Of a stretch of 64,000 bases of DNA, positions 28,405 through 37,101 are shown in pieces (within the stretch, counting starts at the first letter, position 1; each line of letters opens with the position of its first letter). The notes below the pieces were generated by a model, which had not been told where the DNA came from, did not search any database, and saw only the letters and a program-made list of their open reading frames with translations. The position numbers and the translations under genes are program-made. This DNA comes from Kumtagia sp044326205. GTDB lineage: Bacteria > Pseudomonadota > Alphaproteobacteria > Rhizobiales > Rhizobiaceae. Where the stretch lies: assembly GCF_044326205.1 (NCBI RefSeq), contig NZ_JBIRCY010000036.1:14849-78848 (forward strand), read 5' to 3'.

Positions 28405-29133
28405 TCAGGCTCTTTTCCTCTTGGATGGGCGCGGCGCCTCGTCCTTGTCCTGCCCGCCGATCTCCTTGCCTTCGATCTCGGTCAGATAGCGGACGAAATT
28501 TGCGCCCCCTTCGATCAGGTCCTGTTCGAAGGCTTCGCGCACGGCCTTCTCATCTTTCGCCGTGAGCGCGCTGATGACGTTCACATGCTGATGCAGGCCT
28601 CGATAGGTCGGGTGTCCATGCGGATAGAGATAGGTCAGCAGCGGGCCGACCTGGATCCATAGCCGTTCCAGTATCTCGATCAGGTGCGGCATGCCGGACT
28701 TGCGGTAGACCGAGAAGTGGAAGTCGTAATTGTGCTGGAGGGCCGCCGAGTAATCCTTTGTCCGCTCGGCCTCGACGAGCTTGTCATGCGTCGCCGAGAG
28801 CTTCTTGAGGAAGGCGGCATCGATGCGCGGCATGGCCTTCAGTGCCGCATACGGCTCCATCAGCAGCCGAATATCGCGCAGTTCCATATATTCCTTGAGA
28901 TTCACGCGGCGTACGCGGATGTAATAGCCGGGCTTCATTTCCAAAGCGCCGTCCTTGACCAACTGGAACAGCGCCTCGCGCACCGGCGTCTCGCTGGTGC
29001 CCAGGCTCTGGGCAAGGTCGCGGATCTTGAGCCGGTCGCCCGGCTGGAAACGCGCCGACATCAGTTGCTGGCGCAGACGCAGATAGATCTGGGAGGACAG
29101 GCTCGTCGCCTGGATTTCGCTTAGTTCCGCCAT
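28405..29133 (-). CDS. GntR family regulator (FCD type)
   Basis: About 242 residues from the ATG at 29133 (AGGA 5 bases upstream; the ATG at 29163 is less likely). Winged helix with R-L-R-Q-Q-L-M-S-A-R-F-Q-P-G-D-R-L and T-S-E-T-P-V-R-E-A-L-F-Q-L, then an FCD domain (N-Y-D-F-H-F-S-V-Y, H-V-N-V-I-S-A-L). Similar in layout to the GntR at 26392 but distinct in sequence. The basic C-tail (P-R-P-S-K-R-K-R-A) is unusual. It sits in the operon of the acid-sugar genes. Confidence 0.92.
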   Translation of the reverse strand: MAELSEIQATSLSSQIYLRLRQQLMSARFQPGDRLKIRDLAQSLGTSETPVREALFQLVKDGALEMKPGYYIRVRRVNLKEYMELRDIRLLMEPYAALKAMPRIDAAFLKKLSATHDKLVEAERTKDYSAALQHNYDFHFSVYRKSGMPHLIEILERLWIQVGPLLTYLYPHGHPTYRGLHQHVNVISALTAKDEKAVREAFEQDLIEGGANFVRYLTEIEGKEIGGQDKDEAPRPSKRKRA

Positions 29134-29247
29134 CGAATTCCTCGCACAGGTCTCGGCATTCAACCGCCTTGCCGACTAAACCCGCGACTCGTCAAGCACA
29201 GTTCCAAATATTCGTCGGGCCTTGGTCCCCAAGGCCTCGAAGTCCGT

Positions 29248-30036
29248 TCACACGTGAAGAAACGCCGTCACCAGTCCCATCTGCTCGTCCGGCATAACCT
29301 TGCCGCCGATCGTCTTGCAGCCGCGTTCGGCCGCCTTTGCGAGAAGACGCGTGACCGGAGGGCTCATGATGACGTCGGCCACCACGGTTGCCGGTCCGGT
29401 CCGGCCGAGATCGATCGGGATGGGATCGTCCTCCTTCATGCCGACCGACGTCGTGTTGACGACGATGTCGAAGTCCTCAGCCTTTTCTGGTCCGGCGGTG
29501 GCATCGCAATCCGGGTAGAGCGCGACGATGTTCCGCGCCAGATCGGCGGCCTTGCCGACATCGCGGTTGATGATGCGCAGTGCGCTCGCGCCGGCCTCCG
29601 CCAGCGCGAAGGCAACGGCTCGCCCGGCGCCTCCGGCACCGATCTGGAGAACGCGCTTTCCAACCGGATCTACGCCGTTTGCCTTGAGCCCCGCGACGAA
29701 GCCAAGTCCATCGGTGTTGTGGCCGATGAGGCGGTCGTCCTCGTCGCGCCGCGTGAAATTCACCGCTCCGACATTCCTAGCATTCGGCGTCAGTTCGTCG
29801 AGATGACGCATCACCGGGATCTTGTGGGGAATGGTGGTGCCGAAGCCTATGACGTTCCGCATCTTTCGGATTGCTCCGATGACTGTCTCGAGGTCCTCAG
29901 GCGCGACATGCAGCGGCGACGCCGCGACGTTCCTGCCGATCGACTGGAAATGGGCGTTCAGAATCGCGGTCGCACGCACATGGCCGATCGGGTGCGCAAG
30001 CACAAACATGAGTTTGGTCTGGCCCGTGATCTCCAA
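29248..30036 (-). CDS. AroE-like (shikimate/quinate-type) dehydrogenase
   Basis: 262 residues. NAD(P)-binding Rossmann G-A-G-G-A-G-R-A-V (about 129-137) and substrate-site residues T-T-I-P-H-K (Lys about 70), N-V-G-A-V-N and H-N-T-D-G (Asp about 107) are kept. The N-terminal loop, normally P-I-x-H-S-x-S-P, reads P-I-G-H-V-R-A-T, so both serines that hold the shikimate carboxylate are missing. It probably reduces or oxidises a different hydroxy acid. The start is TTG at 30036, supported by GGAGGG 8 bases upstream. Confidence 0.82.
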   Translation of the reverse strand: MEITGQTKLMFVLAHPIGHVRATAILNAHFQSIGRNVAASPLHVAPEDLETVIGAIRKMRNVIGFGTTIPHKIPVMRHLDELTPNARNVGAVNFTRRDEDDRLIGHNTDGLGFVAGLKANGVDPVGKRVLQIGAGGAGRAVAFALAEAGASALRIINRDVGKAADLARNIVALYPDCDATAGPEKAEDFDIVVNTTSVGMKEDDPIPIDLGRTGPATVVADVIMSPPVTRLLAKAAERGCKTIGGKVMPDEQMGLVTAFLHV

Positions 30037-30069
30037 GAGAACTTCCCTCCTAACGCGACCTTGCGGACA

Positions 30070-30717
30070 TCAGCCCGGCAAAAGCCCGACGCCATAGTTG
30101 CCGTAGCGCCTGCCCACCCGCTCCATCTCCTCCGGCGAGAGCAGCACAGGCTCGCCGCTCTGCAGCGCCGTGAGATATTGCCGCGCCAGCGTCTCCAGCT
30201 TGATCGTCGTGTTGAGGGCCGCTTCGAGCGTCTTGCCCATCGCGATCATGCCGTGGTTGGCGAGCAGGCAGGCGGTGCGGTCCCTGAGCGCCTCCACCGC
30301 CGACAAAGCGAGGTCGGCGGTGCCGAAGGTGGCATAGCGGGCGCAGCGGACATCGTTGCCGCCGAAGCCCGCGACCATGTAGTGGAACGCAGGAAGCGGC
30401 TTGCGCAGGCACGACAGCGCCACGCAGGCGTCCGCATGCGTATGGACGACCGCGTTCGCCACGGGGAAGGCGCGCAGGATCGAGGTGTGCATGTGCCATT
30501 CGCTGGACGGCACGCCGCCGCCGATCACCTTGCCGTCGTCGTCCAGCCGCACGATGCGCTCGGGCGTGGTGTTGGCGCTGTTCCCGCCGGTCGGCGTGAT
30601 CAGGATTCCGCCACCCGCGCGACAACTGACATTGCCGGTGCTGACGTGATTGAAGCCCTTGTTCTCAAGTTTCACGACCACGTCGAGGATCGCCCGGCGG
30701 GCCTTGAAATCATCCAT
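30070..30717 (-). CDS. Class II aldolase/adducin family protein
   Basis: 215 residues. Zinc ligands in V-V-H-T-H-A-D-A (His-x-His, about residues 92-94) and a third His in L-A-N-H-G-M-I, with the catalytic acidic residue in P-S-S-E-W-H. Such genes beside DUF1537 kinases often encode 3-oxo-tetronate-4-phosphate decarboxylases (OtnC) or similar aldolases. Here it follows the kinase gene by 11 bases, so a role cleaving or decarboxylating the kinase product is the best inference. Confidence 0.87.
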   Translation of the reverse strand: MDDFKARRAILDVVVKLENKGFNHVSTGNVSCRAGGGILITPTGGNSANTTPERIVRLDDDGKVIGGGVPSSEWHMHTSILRAFPVANAVVHTHADACVALSCLRKPLPAFHYMVAGFGGNDVRCARYATFGTADLALSAVEALRDRTACLLANHGMIAMGKTLEAALNTTIKLETLARQYLTALQSGEPVLLSPEEMERVGRRYGNYGVGLLPG

Positions 30718-30728
30718 TTCGGCGCGCC

Positions 30729-32006
30729 TCAGTTTTCCGGATGCAGCATGGATTCAAGCGTCGGCAGGAACATGCCGACGGGTCCGAGCTTGCCGGATTT
30801 GAGGCTGAGCGCGAGGGTATCATCGCCCTCCGTCGTCGCGCGGGCGATGCCCGGCCCCTGATACGCGCCGATCCGCAGCCGGTCGATGCCGAGGCGTTCG
30901 ACGATGGTGCCGGAGGTTTCGCCGCCGGCGACCATGAAGCGGCGCACGCCTTTTTCATGAAGCGCGACCGCCAGCCCGCCAAGAATATCCTCGGCCAGCT
31001 TTGCCGCCCCGTCTCGCCCATGCCTGTCCTGTGCGGCGCGGACCTGGTCCGGCGGCGCAGACGTCGCAATCGCCACCGGGCCGGACTCCAGATGGCGGCA
31101 CGCCCACTCAAGCGCCCTGGCGATCACAGGCTCGACACCGTCGGCCGAGGCCACGTCGATGCGATGCACCGGCCGCGCCGCTTCAAAAGCTGCAAGCTGT
31201 TCCAGGGTTCGATCGGCACAGCTACCAGCGAGAACGACGCCGGGGCTTTGCACCGCCGGCAACGCGCGCTTCGGCGGCGCGCAGTCGAGCCAGCCACGCC
31301 TGCGCCAGATCGGCGGATAATGCTGCGTGATCGGCGCATTGCCGGTCATCACCTTCCAGTCGACAGTGAGCGCGGCAATGGCGTCGAGATCTTCCTTGTA
31401 GATCGCATCGACGATGAGATGCCGGACGCCTTGATCCACGAGCGCATCGACATGCGCGCGGAGCGCCTCGGCGTCACCCCGCACGAGACCGTGCGTGACG
31501 AGGCCCACCTTTAATTTCGACTGCCTCTGCAGGACGCACACAAGATCCGGATCGGTCATCGGCGTCAGCGGATCGAAACGCTTGGGCGATTCGGAGACGA
31601 GCTGCGTGCCGACGAAGAGATGGCCGTTGTAGACCGACCGGCCGAGGTCCGCCGAGGTTGGGCAGAACCCCGTATGCGTCTGCCCGGTCACGGCGAGCAA
31701 GGCATCGGCGACCGGGCCGATATTGCCCTCGTCGGTCGAATCGAAGGTCGCGCAATATTTGAAGAAAAGCTGCCGCGTTCCAACGGCAAGCAGTGCCCGC
31801 GCCGCCTCTTCCGATCTGCGCACGGCGTCAACGGCCGGAATGACGCGAGTCTTTTGCGCGATGACGATCGCCGGCGAAGCAGCAAGATCCTTCACCAGGG
31901 CGGGCTTGGAAACGAAGCCGCAATCGACGCCGAGCGCCACCATCATCGCGGCGGTCTCCATTCCGCCGGTCAGGTCGTCGGCGACAACGCCAAAGATCGG
32001 TTGCAT
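30729..32006 (-). CDS. otnK: DUF1537 four-carbon acid sugar kinase (OtnK-like)
   Basis: 425 residues. N-terminal domain: V-V-A-D-D-L-T-G-G-M-E (residues 7-17), F-F-K-Y-C-A-T-F-D-S-T-D-E-G-N-I-G-P-V and P-L-T-P-M-T-D-P-D-L-V. C-terminal nucleotide-binding domain: F-M-V-A-G-G-E-T-S-G. These are hallmarks of the kinases that phosphorylate 3-oxo-tetronates or threonates/erythronates before aldol cleavage or decarboxylation. First gene of its operon; a shared GntR-type site lies 61 bases upstream. Confidence 0.87.
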   Translation of the reverse strand: MQPIFGVVADDLTGGMETAAMMVALGVDCGFVSKPALVKDLAASPAIVIAQKTRVIPAVDAVRRSEEAARALLAVGTRQLFFKYCATFDSTDEGNIGPVADALLAVTGQTHTGFCPTSADLGRSVYNGHLFVGTQLVSESPKRFDPLTPMTDPDLVCVLQRQSKLKVGLVTHGLVRGDAEALRAHVDALVDQGVRHLIVDAIYKEDLDAIAALTVDWKVMTGNAPITQHYPPIWRRRGWLDCAPPKRALPAVQSPGVVLAGSCADRTLEQLAAFEAARPVHRIDVASADGVEPVIARALEWACRHLESGPVAIATSAPPDQVRAAQDRHGRDGAAKLAEDILGGLAVALHEKGVRRFMVAGGETSGTIVERLGIDRLRIGAYQGPGIARATTEGDDTLALSLKSGKLGPVGMFLPTLESMLHPEN

Positions 32007-32066
32007 CGTTTCCTCGCCGCAGCGGCCTGCCTGCCAATCGCCGGATCAGCTTCAGCTTGCCAGCAA

Positions 32067-32085
32067 TTGATACATGATATATCAA
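32067..32085. promoter_or_regulatory. GntR-type operator between kinase and aminotransferase genes
   Basis: TTGATA (32067-32072) and TATCAA (32080-32085) form an inverted repeat around CATGATA. Read on the minus strand, 32067-32082 gives ATATATCATGTATCAA, matching 13 of 16 bases of each of the sites at 24460 and 59329. Confidence 0.6.
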
Positions 32086-32162
32086 ACTTGGCAAATGGAA
32101 TCCCGCCGGCTCGACCTTTGCGTGTAGGCCGTCGGCACCGGCAATAGGGCAAGGGGCCGCCA

Positions 32163-33389
32163 ATGAATCAGCAGGTCATCGATCTGGACCGCACATTGCG
32201 GGCCCGCGCCACGCGCGTCATTCCGGGAGGCATGTGGGGACATCAGAACGCTCCCAGGCTTCCCGAAGGTTACCCCCAATATTTCTCGCGTGCCGAAGGC
32301 TGCCGGACCTGGGACGCCAACGGCCGCGAATACATCGACTTCATCTGCGGCTGGGGGCCGATGATCCTCGGCTACAACGACGCCGACGTCGAGGCGGCGG
32401 CGGCCGATCAGCGCAAGCGTGGCGATGCGATGAACGGTCCCAGCGAGCGGCTGGTCGAGTTGGCCGAACTGGTGGTCGAAACGGTTCCGCACGCCGATTG
32501 GGCGATGTTCTCCAAGAACGGCACGGACGCCACCACCGCCTGCATAACAATTGCTCGGTCCGGCACCGGCCGGCGCAAAGTCCTTGTGGCACGAGGCGCC
32601 TATCATGGCGCCATTCCGTGGTGCACGCCCTCGGTCGCGGGCGTGACCGAGGAGGACCGGGCGCATCTTATCCATTACGACTACAACGATCTGGCCAGCC
32701 TAGAAACCGCGGTCGAGCAGGCAAAGGGCGACCTTGCCGCAATCCTCGTTTCGGCCTTCAAGCATGATCTCGGCAAGGAGCATGTGCTCCCGAACTCCGC
32801 GTTTGCCAGGCGCGCCCGCGAACTTGCCGACGAGGCCGATGCCGCGCTGATCGTCGACGACGTTCGCGCCGGCTTCCGCCTCGATCTCGGCGGCAGTTGG
32901 GAGCTTGTCGGCGTCCGGCCCGATCTCGCCGCCTGGAGCAAGGCCATCGCCAACGGCCACGCGCTGGCCGCGGTCACCGGCAACAACCGGTTTCGCGAAG
33001 GCGCGACGCGGATATTTACCACCGGCTCGTTCTGGACGTCTTCCGTTTCCATGGCTGCCGCGATCGCCACCATCCGCAAGCTGCGCGACACCGGCGCCAT
33101 CGCCCATATGAAGGCGATGGGCCAGCGGTTCCGCGACGGTCTCGAAGCACAGGCAAAACGCCATGGCCTGGCGATCAGGCAGAGCGGGCCGGTGCAGATG
33201 CCTGTCGTGCTGTTCGACGACGACGCCGACCGGCGGATCGGCAATGCCTTCTGCCAGGAAGCGCTGGCTCGCGGCGTCTATCTGCATCCGGCGCACACGA
33301 TGTTCCTGTCGGCCGCCCACCAGCAAGCCGACATCGACACAGCCCTCGCCGCCACCGACGAGGCGATGGCTGCGGTTGCTCGGCGATAG
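32163..33389 (+). CDS. Class III aminotransferase (glutamate-1-semialdehyde aminomutase-like)
   Basis: 408 residues. Seen: R-V-I-P-G-G-M-W-G-H near the start, S-K-N-G-T-D-A-T-T-A-C-I-T-I-A-R (PLP phosphate loop), I-V-D-D-V-R-A-G-F-R and the Schiff-base lysine in A-A-W-S-K-A-I-A-N-G. Divergent from the kinase operon over a GntR-type site, so it is probably co-regulated. Second of three class III aminotransferases in the window; substrate unknown. Confidence 0.88.
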   Translation: MNQQVIDLDRTLRARATRVIPGGMWGHQNAPRLPEGYPQYFSRAEGCRTWDANGREYIDFICGWGPMILGYNDADVEAAAADQRKRGDAMNGPSERLVELAELVVETVPHADWAMFSKNGTDATTACITIARSGTGRRKVLVARGAYHGAIPWCTPSVAGVTEEDRAHLIHYDYNDLASLETAVEQAKGDLAAILVSAFKHDLGKEHVLPNSAFARRARELADEADAALIVDDVRAGFRLDLGGSWELVGVRPDLAAWSKAIANGHALAAVTGNNRFREGATRIFTTGSFWTSSVSMAAAIATIRKLRDTGAIAHMKAMGQRFRDGLEAQAKRHGLAIRQSGPVQMPVVLFDDDADRRIGNAFCQEALARGVYLHPAHTMFLSAAHQQADIDTALAATDEAMAAVARR

Positions 33390-33434
33390 GAGCAACGGCC
33401 GACCTCATTTAAGATTCGGTCGCGCCGCCGTCGG

Positions 33435-34535
33435 TCAGGCCCTCACTACATGCAGGTCTCGCGGTAGCGTCGATAGAATCTCCGGCCCGTTCTCGCGCAG
33501 GATGACGATGTCCTCGAGCCGTATCCCGAAGCGGCCGGGGATATAGATTCCGGGCTCGATTGAGAACACCATGCCTTCCTCCAGTACGGTTTCCGAAGTG
33601 GACGTTATGTAGGGCGGCTCGTGGCCGTCAATGCCCATGCCGTGGCCGGTGCGGTGGACGAAATACTTGCCGTAGCCGGCATCTTCGATGACCCGGCGGG
33701 CCGCCTCGTCGACCTCCCTGGCGAGCACGCCCGGCCTTGCGGCTTTCAGCGCCGCCTGCACGGCCTTCTCGACAATGCTGTGGATCTGCCCATAACCTTC
33801 CGGCGGGCTGCCGACGACCGCCATGCGGGTGATGTCGCTCGGGAATCCGTCCTTGCGTCCGCCGATATCGATGACGATCGCGTCGCCCTCCTGCAGCTTG
33901 CGGGAACCAGTCTGGTGATGCGGGAAGGCGCCGTTGCCGCCGGCGCCGACGATCCAGAATTGCGGCGTCGCGCCCTCGGAGGAGAAATGGTCTTTGATCG
34001 CGGCGGCAAGCTGGATCTCGCTCATGCCCGGCTTGATGGATGCGAAAGCTTTCTGCATGGCGCGGTCGGCGATGCCGGCATTCATCTTCAGCTTCTTGAA
34101 TTCGGCAGTGTCCTTGCGCATCCGGAGCGCGCCGATCGTATCGTCGGTGAAGCTATGTTTCGCGCCTGGGAGCGCGCCGAGCAGCAGCAGCGCGAAGTCC
34201 GCCCGCATCGTCTCGTCGAGCACCACGCTCTTCGCCGCGGACGCGTCGATCGCGGCCAGCGCAGCCGCGAGCGCGGCGTTCGGACCTTCCGCATCGGGCC
34301 AGGTGTGGAACTCTATTGCCGTCTCCTCGCGCGAGCCTTCCGCATTGAGCACCGGCATCAGGAACGTTTCCTTCTCCGGTCCGACGAGAAGCAGGCATGG
34401 CCGCTCGTCGGCATGAGGATGGAAACCGGCCAGCCATTGCATATGCGATCCCGGGCCGAGGGCGACGAGGTCTGCTTCGACTGCCTTCATCTTCTCGCGT
34501 AGCGCGGCGAGCCTCTTTGCTATCTCTGTTTTCAT
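33435..34535 (-). CDS. M24 family metallopeptidase (Xaa-Pro aminopeptidase/creatinase-like)
   Basis: 366 residues with a creatinase N-terminal domain and a pita-bread catalytic domain. All five metal ligands are visible: V-I-D-I-G-G and P-S-D-I-T-R (two Asp), H-R-T-G-H-G-M-G-I-D-G-H (His), S-I-E-P-G-I-Y and R-L-E-D-I-V (two Glu). The ATG at 34535 follows GGAAGG. At the end of the hydantoinase operon it may cleave a dipeptide, N-carbamoyl or creatine-like product. Confidence 0.88.
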   Translation of the reverse strand: MKTEIAKRLAALREKMKAVEADLVALGPGSHMQWLAGFHPHADERPCLLLVGPEKETFLMPVLNAEGSREETAIEFHTWPDAEGPNAALAAALAAIDASAAKSVVLDETMRADFALLLLGALPGAKHSFTDDTIGALRMRKDTAEFKKLKMNAGIADRAMQKAFASIKPGMSEIQLAAAIKDHFSSEGATPQFWIVGAGGNGAFPHHQTGSRKLQEGDAIVIDIGGRKDGFPSDITRMAVVGSPPEGYGQIHSIVEKAVQAALKAARPGVLAREVDEAARRVIEDAGYGKYFVHRTGHGMGIDGHEPPYITSTSETVLEEGMVFSIEPGIYIPGRFGIRLEDIVILRENGPEILSTLPRDLHVVRA

Positions 34536-34572
34536 CGTTTCCTTCCCGATTGCTGATTTCGATTTGAGGCCG

Positions 34573-35381
34573 TCACGCCGCCTTGACGACGATCCGGTTG
34601 CCAAACAGCTCGTTGGTGTCGAACTGGCCGAAGCGGGCGATCTCGCCTTCCGGCGGCGCCTCGCTCGACCATTTTCGCGAGGGCACCCAGCCACATTGAC
34701 GACGAAGCACGGCGGCGTATTCCGCTCGCTTCAACGCGGCGATGGAGGGGTCGATGACCGGCACGCCGAGCCGTTTCTCGACGTCGCGGTAGAAACCCAC
34801 CTCCATGGTGCAGCCGAGGATCAGCGCTTCGGCGAAATCCTCCTCGACCGCTTTGCGGCCAGCTTCGATCAGCCGCCGTTCGGTCTCGGCATGGTCCTTC
34901 TGGAAATCGTTGACGCCGAGCTCGACGTGATAGAAGCCGGACAGCCGGTGATCGTAGCCGTGCTCGCGCACCGTCGACTGCATCTGGTGCACCCACTTCC
35001 TCCGCCCGACGATGATGCCGAAGCGGTTGGACAGGCTCGCCGCGATCTCGCAAGAGGCGACGCAAGGCGCCGTCACGATCATGCCTTCCGACACCTCGCG
35101 CGCATCGTGCAGCGCCGTGTCGTAGAAACAGCCAATCGCCAGCGCGTCGAACCCCTCGCGCGCAGCCGCCCGCGTTGCGCGGATGTGCCGCGCGTCACCA
35201 TCGCCTCGTAGGAGCGGTATTCGATATGGGTGAAGCCGCCCTCGCTTGCCGGCAGTGAGGTGATGTGCACCTCGGTGCCCGGCAGCTTGTGCTCCTCGGC
35301 CATGGCGGCGAAGATCGGATCGCTTTCCGCATAGCCGACCGGGCTCCGGAACATGATCTTGAGCGGTTTTTTGTTCGGCAT
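34573..35381 (-). pseudogene. Asp/Glu/hydantoin racemase family gene, frameshifted
   Basis: The first part (ATG at 35381 after AGGAGG) encodes M-P-N-K-K-P-L-K-I-M-F-R-S-P through R-S-Y-E-A-M, then loses frame near 35197. The remainder, in another frame, encodes H-I-R-A-T-R-A-A-A-R-E-G-F-D-A-L-A-I-G-C-F-Y-D and on to E-A-L-I-L-G-C-T-M-E-V-G-F and the stop at 34573. One extra G after GCGATG would restore a continuous protein of about 269 residues with both catalytic cysteines. A real mutation and a sequencing error cannot be told apart here. In family context it would racemise the hydantoin or amino acid handled by HyuA/HyuB. Confidence 0.8.
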
Positions 35382-35425
35382 TCGCGCCTCCTCCTGCGTT
35401 TGAAGTCGTGGTCCAGCTTGGCTCG

Positions 35426-37090
35426 TCACCCGTGGCCGTACACCTCCCGCGCCCGCTCGGGCGTGACGAGGCCGTTGCGGATATCCTCCTCGACCAGCGC
35501 GCGGTCGCGCGCTTTCGGGTCGCCTATCCCGCCGCCCGCGCCGGTAATGATGCGGATGACGTCGTCGGTGTCGACGCGGATGCCGGAGCCGAAGGCGTAG
35601 CGTTCACTCGATCCGTCCGTGCGCAGCACCAGCGCGTAGTTGGCCGAGCCCTCACTGCCGCCGTCGAGCGACCAGGGCAGGATGCGCGAGCGGGTGTAGC
35701 CGAGCGTCAGGAAGGAGTTGTCGCGGCGGATGCGGTAGTCCATGCGGATGCCCTGGCCGCCGCGCCACTGGCCCTCGCCGCCGGGGTCGGTGTTGAGTTC
35801 CATGCGGTCGACGAACAGGCCGTTGCGCGCCTCGGAGATTTCCGCCGGACAGTTGTAGGTCTCACCGTGCACCCCGGAGAAGATGGCGCTGTTGCCGTCG
35901 CGGCCGGGCGAGGCGCCCCAGCCGCCGATCTGCGGCTCGATGATGGTGTATTGCCGGCCGGTATCGGGGTGGATACCTCCGATGAAAGTGCCGGCGATTG
36001 ATGAGAAATGGCCGGCCGGCAGCTTGTCCGGCATGTGCGGCGCGAGGCAGCGCCAGACCAGGTCGTTGCCGCGAATGCCGATCTCGTAGTAAAAACCCAC
36101 TGCCGCCGGTTCCTTGGCATGGAAGGTGGTGCCCTCCTTCGTCAAAACCTTGAGCGGCCGGAACGAGCCTTCATTGGCCGGCGAGGTTGGATCGGTAAGC
36201 GCCTTGAAGATGACCTGCATGCTGACCAGCGTGTCGTCGCGGCCGGCGTTCGACGGTCCGGCATCCTGCTCGGGATTGTCCCTGAGGTCGATGACGAATT
36301 CGGTGGCCGAGATCGTCACCTTGACGTTGAAGAAGCGGCCGTCGTCCTGCTCCTCGGTCAGTTCGAATGTGCCGTGCGGCAGCTTGGCGAGTTCGGCCAG
36401 CGCGATCTTCTCGCCATGGTCCATGAAACTTTTCATCGCCGCCTCGAAGGTGGCGACCGAGTATTTCTCCGCCAGTTCGGTCAGCCGCCTGGCGCCGATA
36501 CGCACCGAGGCGATCGCCGCCCACAGGTCGCCCTCCAGAAAATCCGGCATGCGCGAGTTGACGGTGATGATGTCGAAGATGCCGGGGATGGGCTCGCCCC
36601 GGGAGATCATCTTGATCGCCGGCAGGCGCAACCCCTCCTGGAAAATCTCCGTCGCGTCGGCGGAGAGCGAGCCGGGCGACTTGCCGCCGACGTCTGAATT
36701 GTGGGCGATGTTGGCCGTCCAGGCGATGATGCGGCCGTCGGCGAACACCGGCATGCAGACGACGAGGTCGTTGAGATGCGTGACGCCGCCGTAATACGGG
36801 TCGTTGGTGATGAAGACGTCGCCGGGCTCGATGTCGCCCGGCTTGCCGAACTTTTGCAGGAGCACCTTCACTGACTTGTCGAGCACGCCGATGAAGCCCG
36901 GAATGCCGGCGCCGGACGACGCCAGCGCGCCATCCGCGTCGGTGATGCCAGTGCCCATGTCGAGCACCTCGTAGATGATCGAACTCATCGCCGTCTTCTT
37001 CATCACCGCGAACATCTCGTCGGCGGTGGCCTGCAGCGAGTTCTGGATGATCTCCAGCGTGATCGGATCGTTTTTTGCCGTGTTAGGCAT
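35426..37090 (-). CDS. hyuB: Hydantoinase B / N-methylhydantoinase beta subunit
   Basis: 554 residues of the HyuB/oxoprolinase B family. Seen: D-P-I-T-L-E-I-I-Q-N-S-L near the start, I-T-N-D-P-Y-Y-G-G-V-T-H-L-N-D, A-N-I-A-H-N-S-D-V-G-G and the C-terminal N-T-D-P-G-G-E-G-Q-W-R-G-G-Q-G. With HyuA it forms an ATP-dependent cyclic-amide hydrolase (hydantoin, N-methylhydantoin or 5-oxoproline type). It lies 11 bases after hyuA. Confidence 0.93.
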   Translation of the reverse strand: MPNTAKNDPITLEIIQNSLQATADEMFAVMKKTAMSSIIYEVLDMGTGITDADGALASSGAGIPGFIGVLDKSVKVLLQKFGKPGDIEPGDVFITNDPYYGGVTHLNDLVVCMPVFADGRIIAWTANIAHNSDVGGKSPGSLSADATEIFQEGLRLPAIKMISRGEPIPGIFDIITVNSRMPDFLEGDLWAAIASVRIGARRLTELAEKYSVATFEAAMKSFMDHGEKIALAELAKLPHGTFELTEEQDDGRFFNVKVTISATEFVIDLRDNPEQDAGPSNAGRDDTLVSMQVIFKALTDPTSPANEGSFRPLKVLTKEGTTFHAKEPAAVGFYYEIGIRGNDLVWRCLAPHMPDKLPAGHFSSIAGTFIGGIHPDTGRQYTIIEPQIGGWGASPGRDGNSAIFSGVHGETYNCPAEISEARNGLFVDRMELNTDPGGEGQWRGGQGIRMDYRIRRDNSFLTLGYTRSRILPWSLDGGSEGSANYALVLRTDGSSERYAFGSGIRVDTDDVIRIITGAGGGIGDPKARDRALVEEDIRNGLVTPERAREVYGHG

Positions 37091-37101
37091 CGTCGTCTCC
37101 C

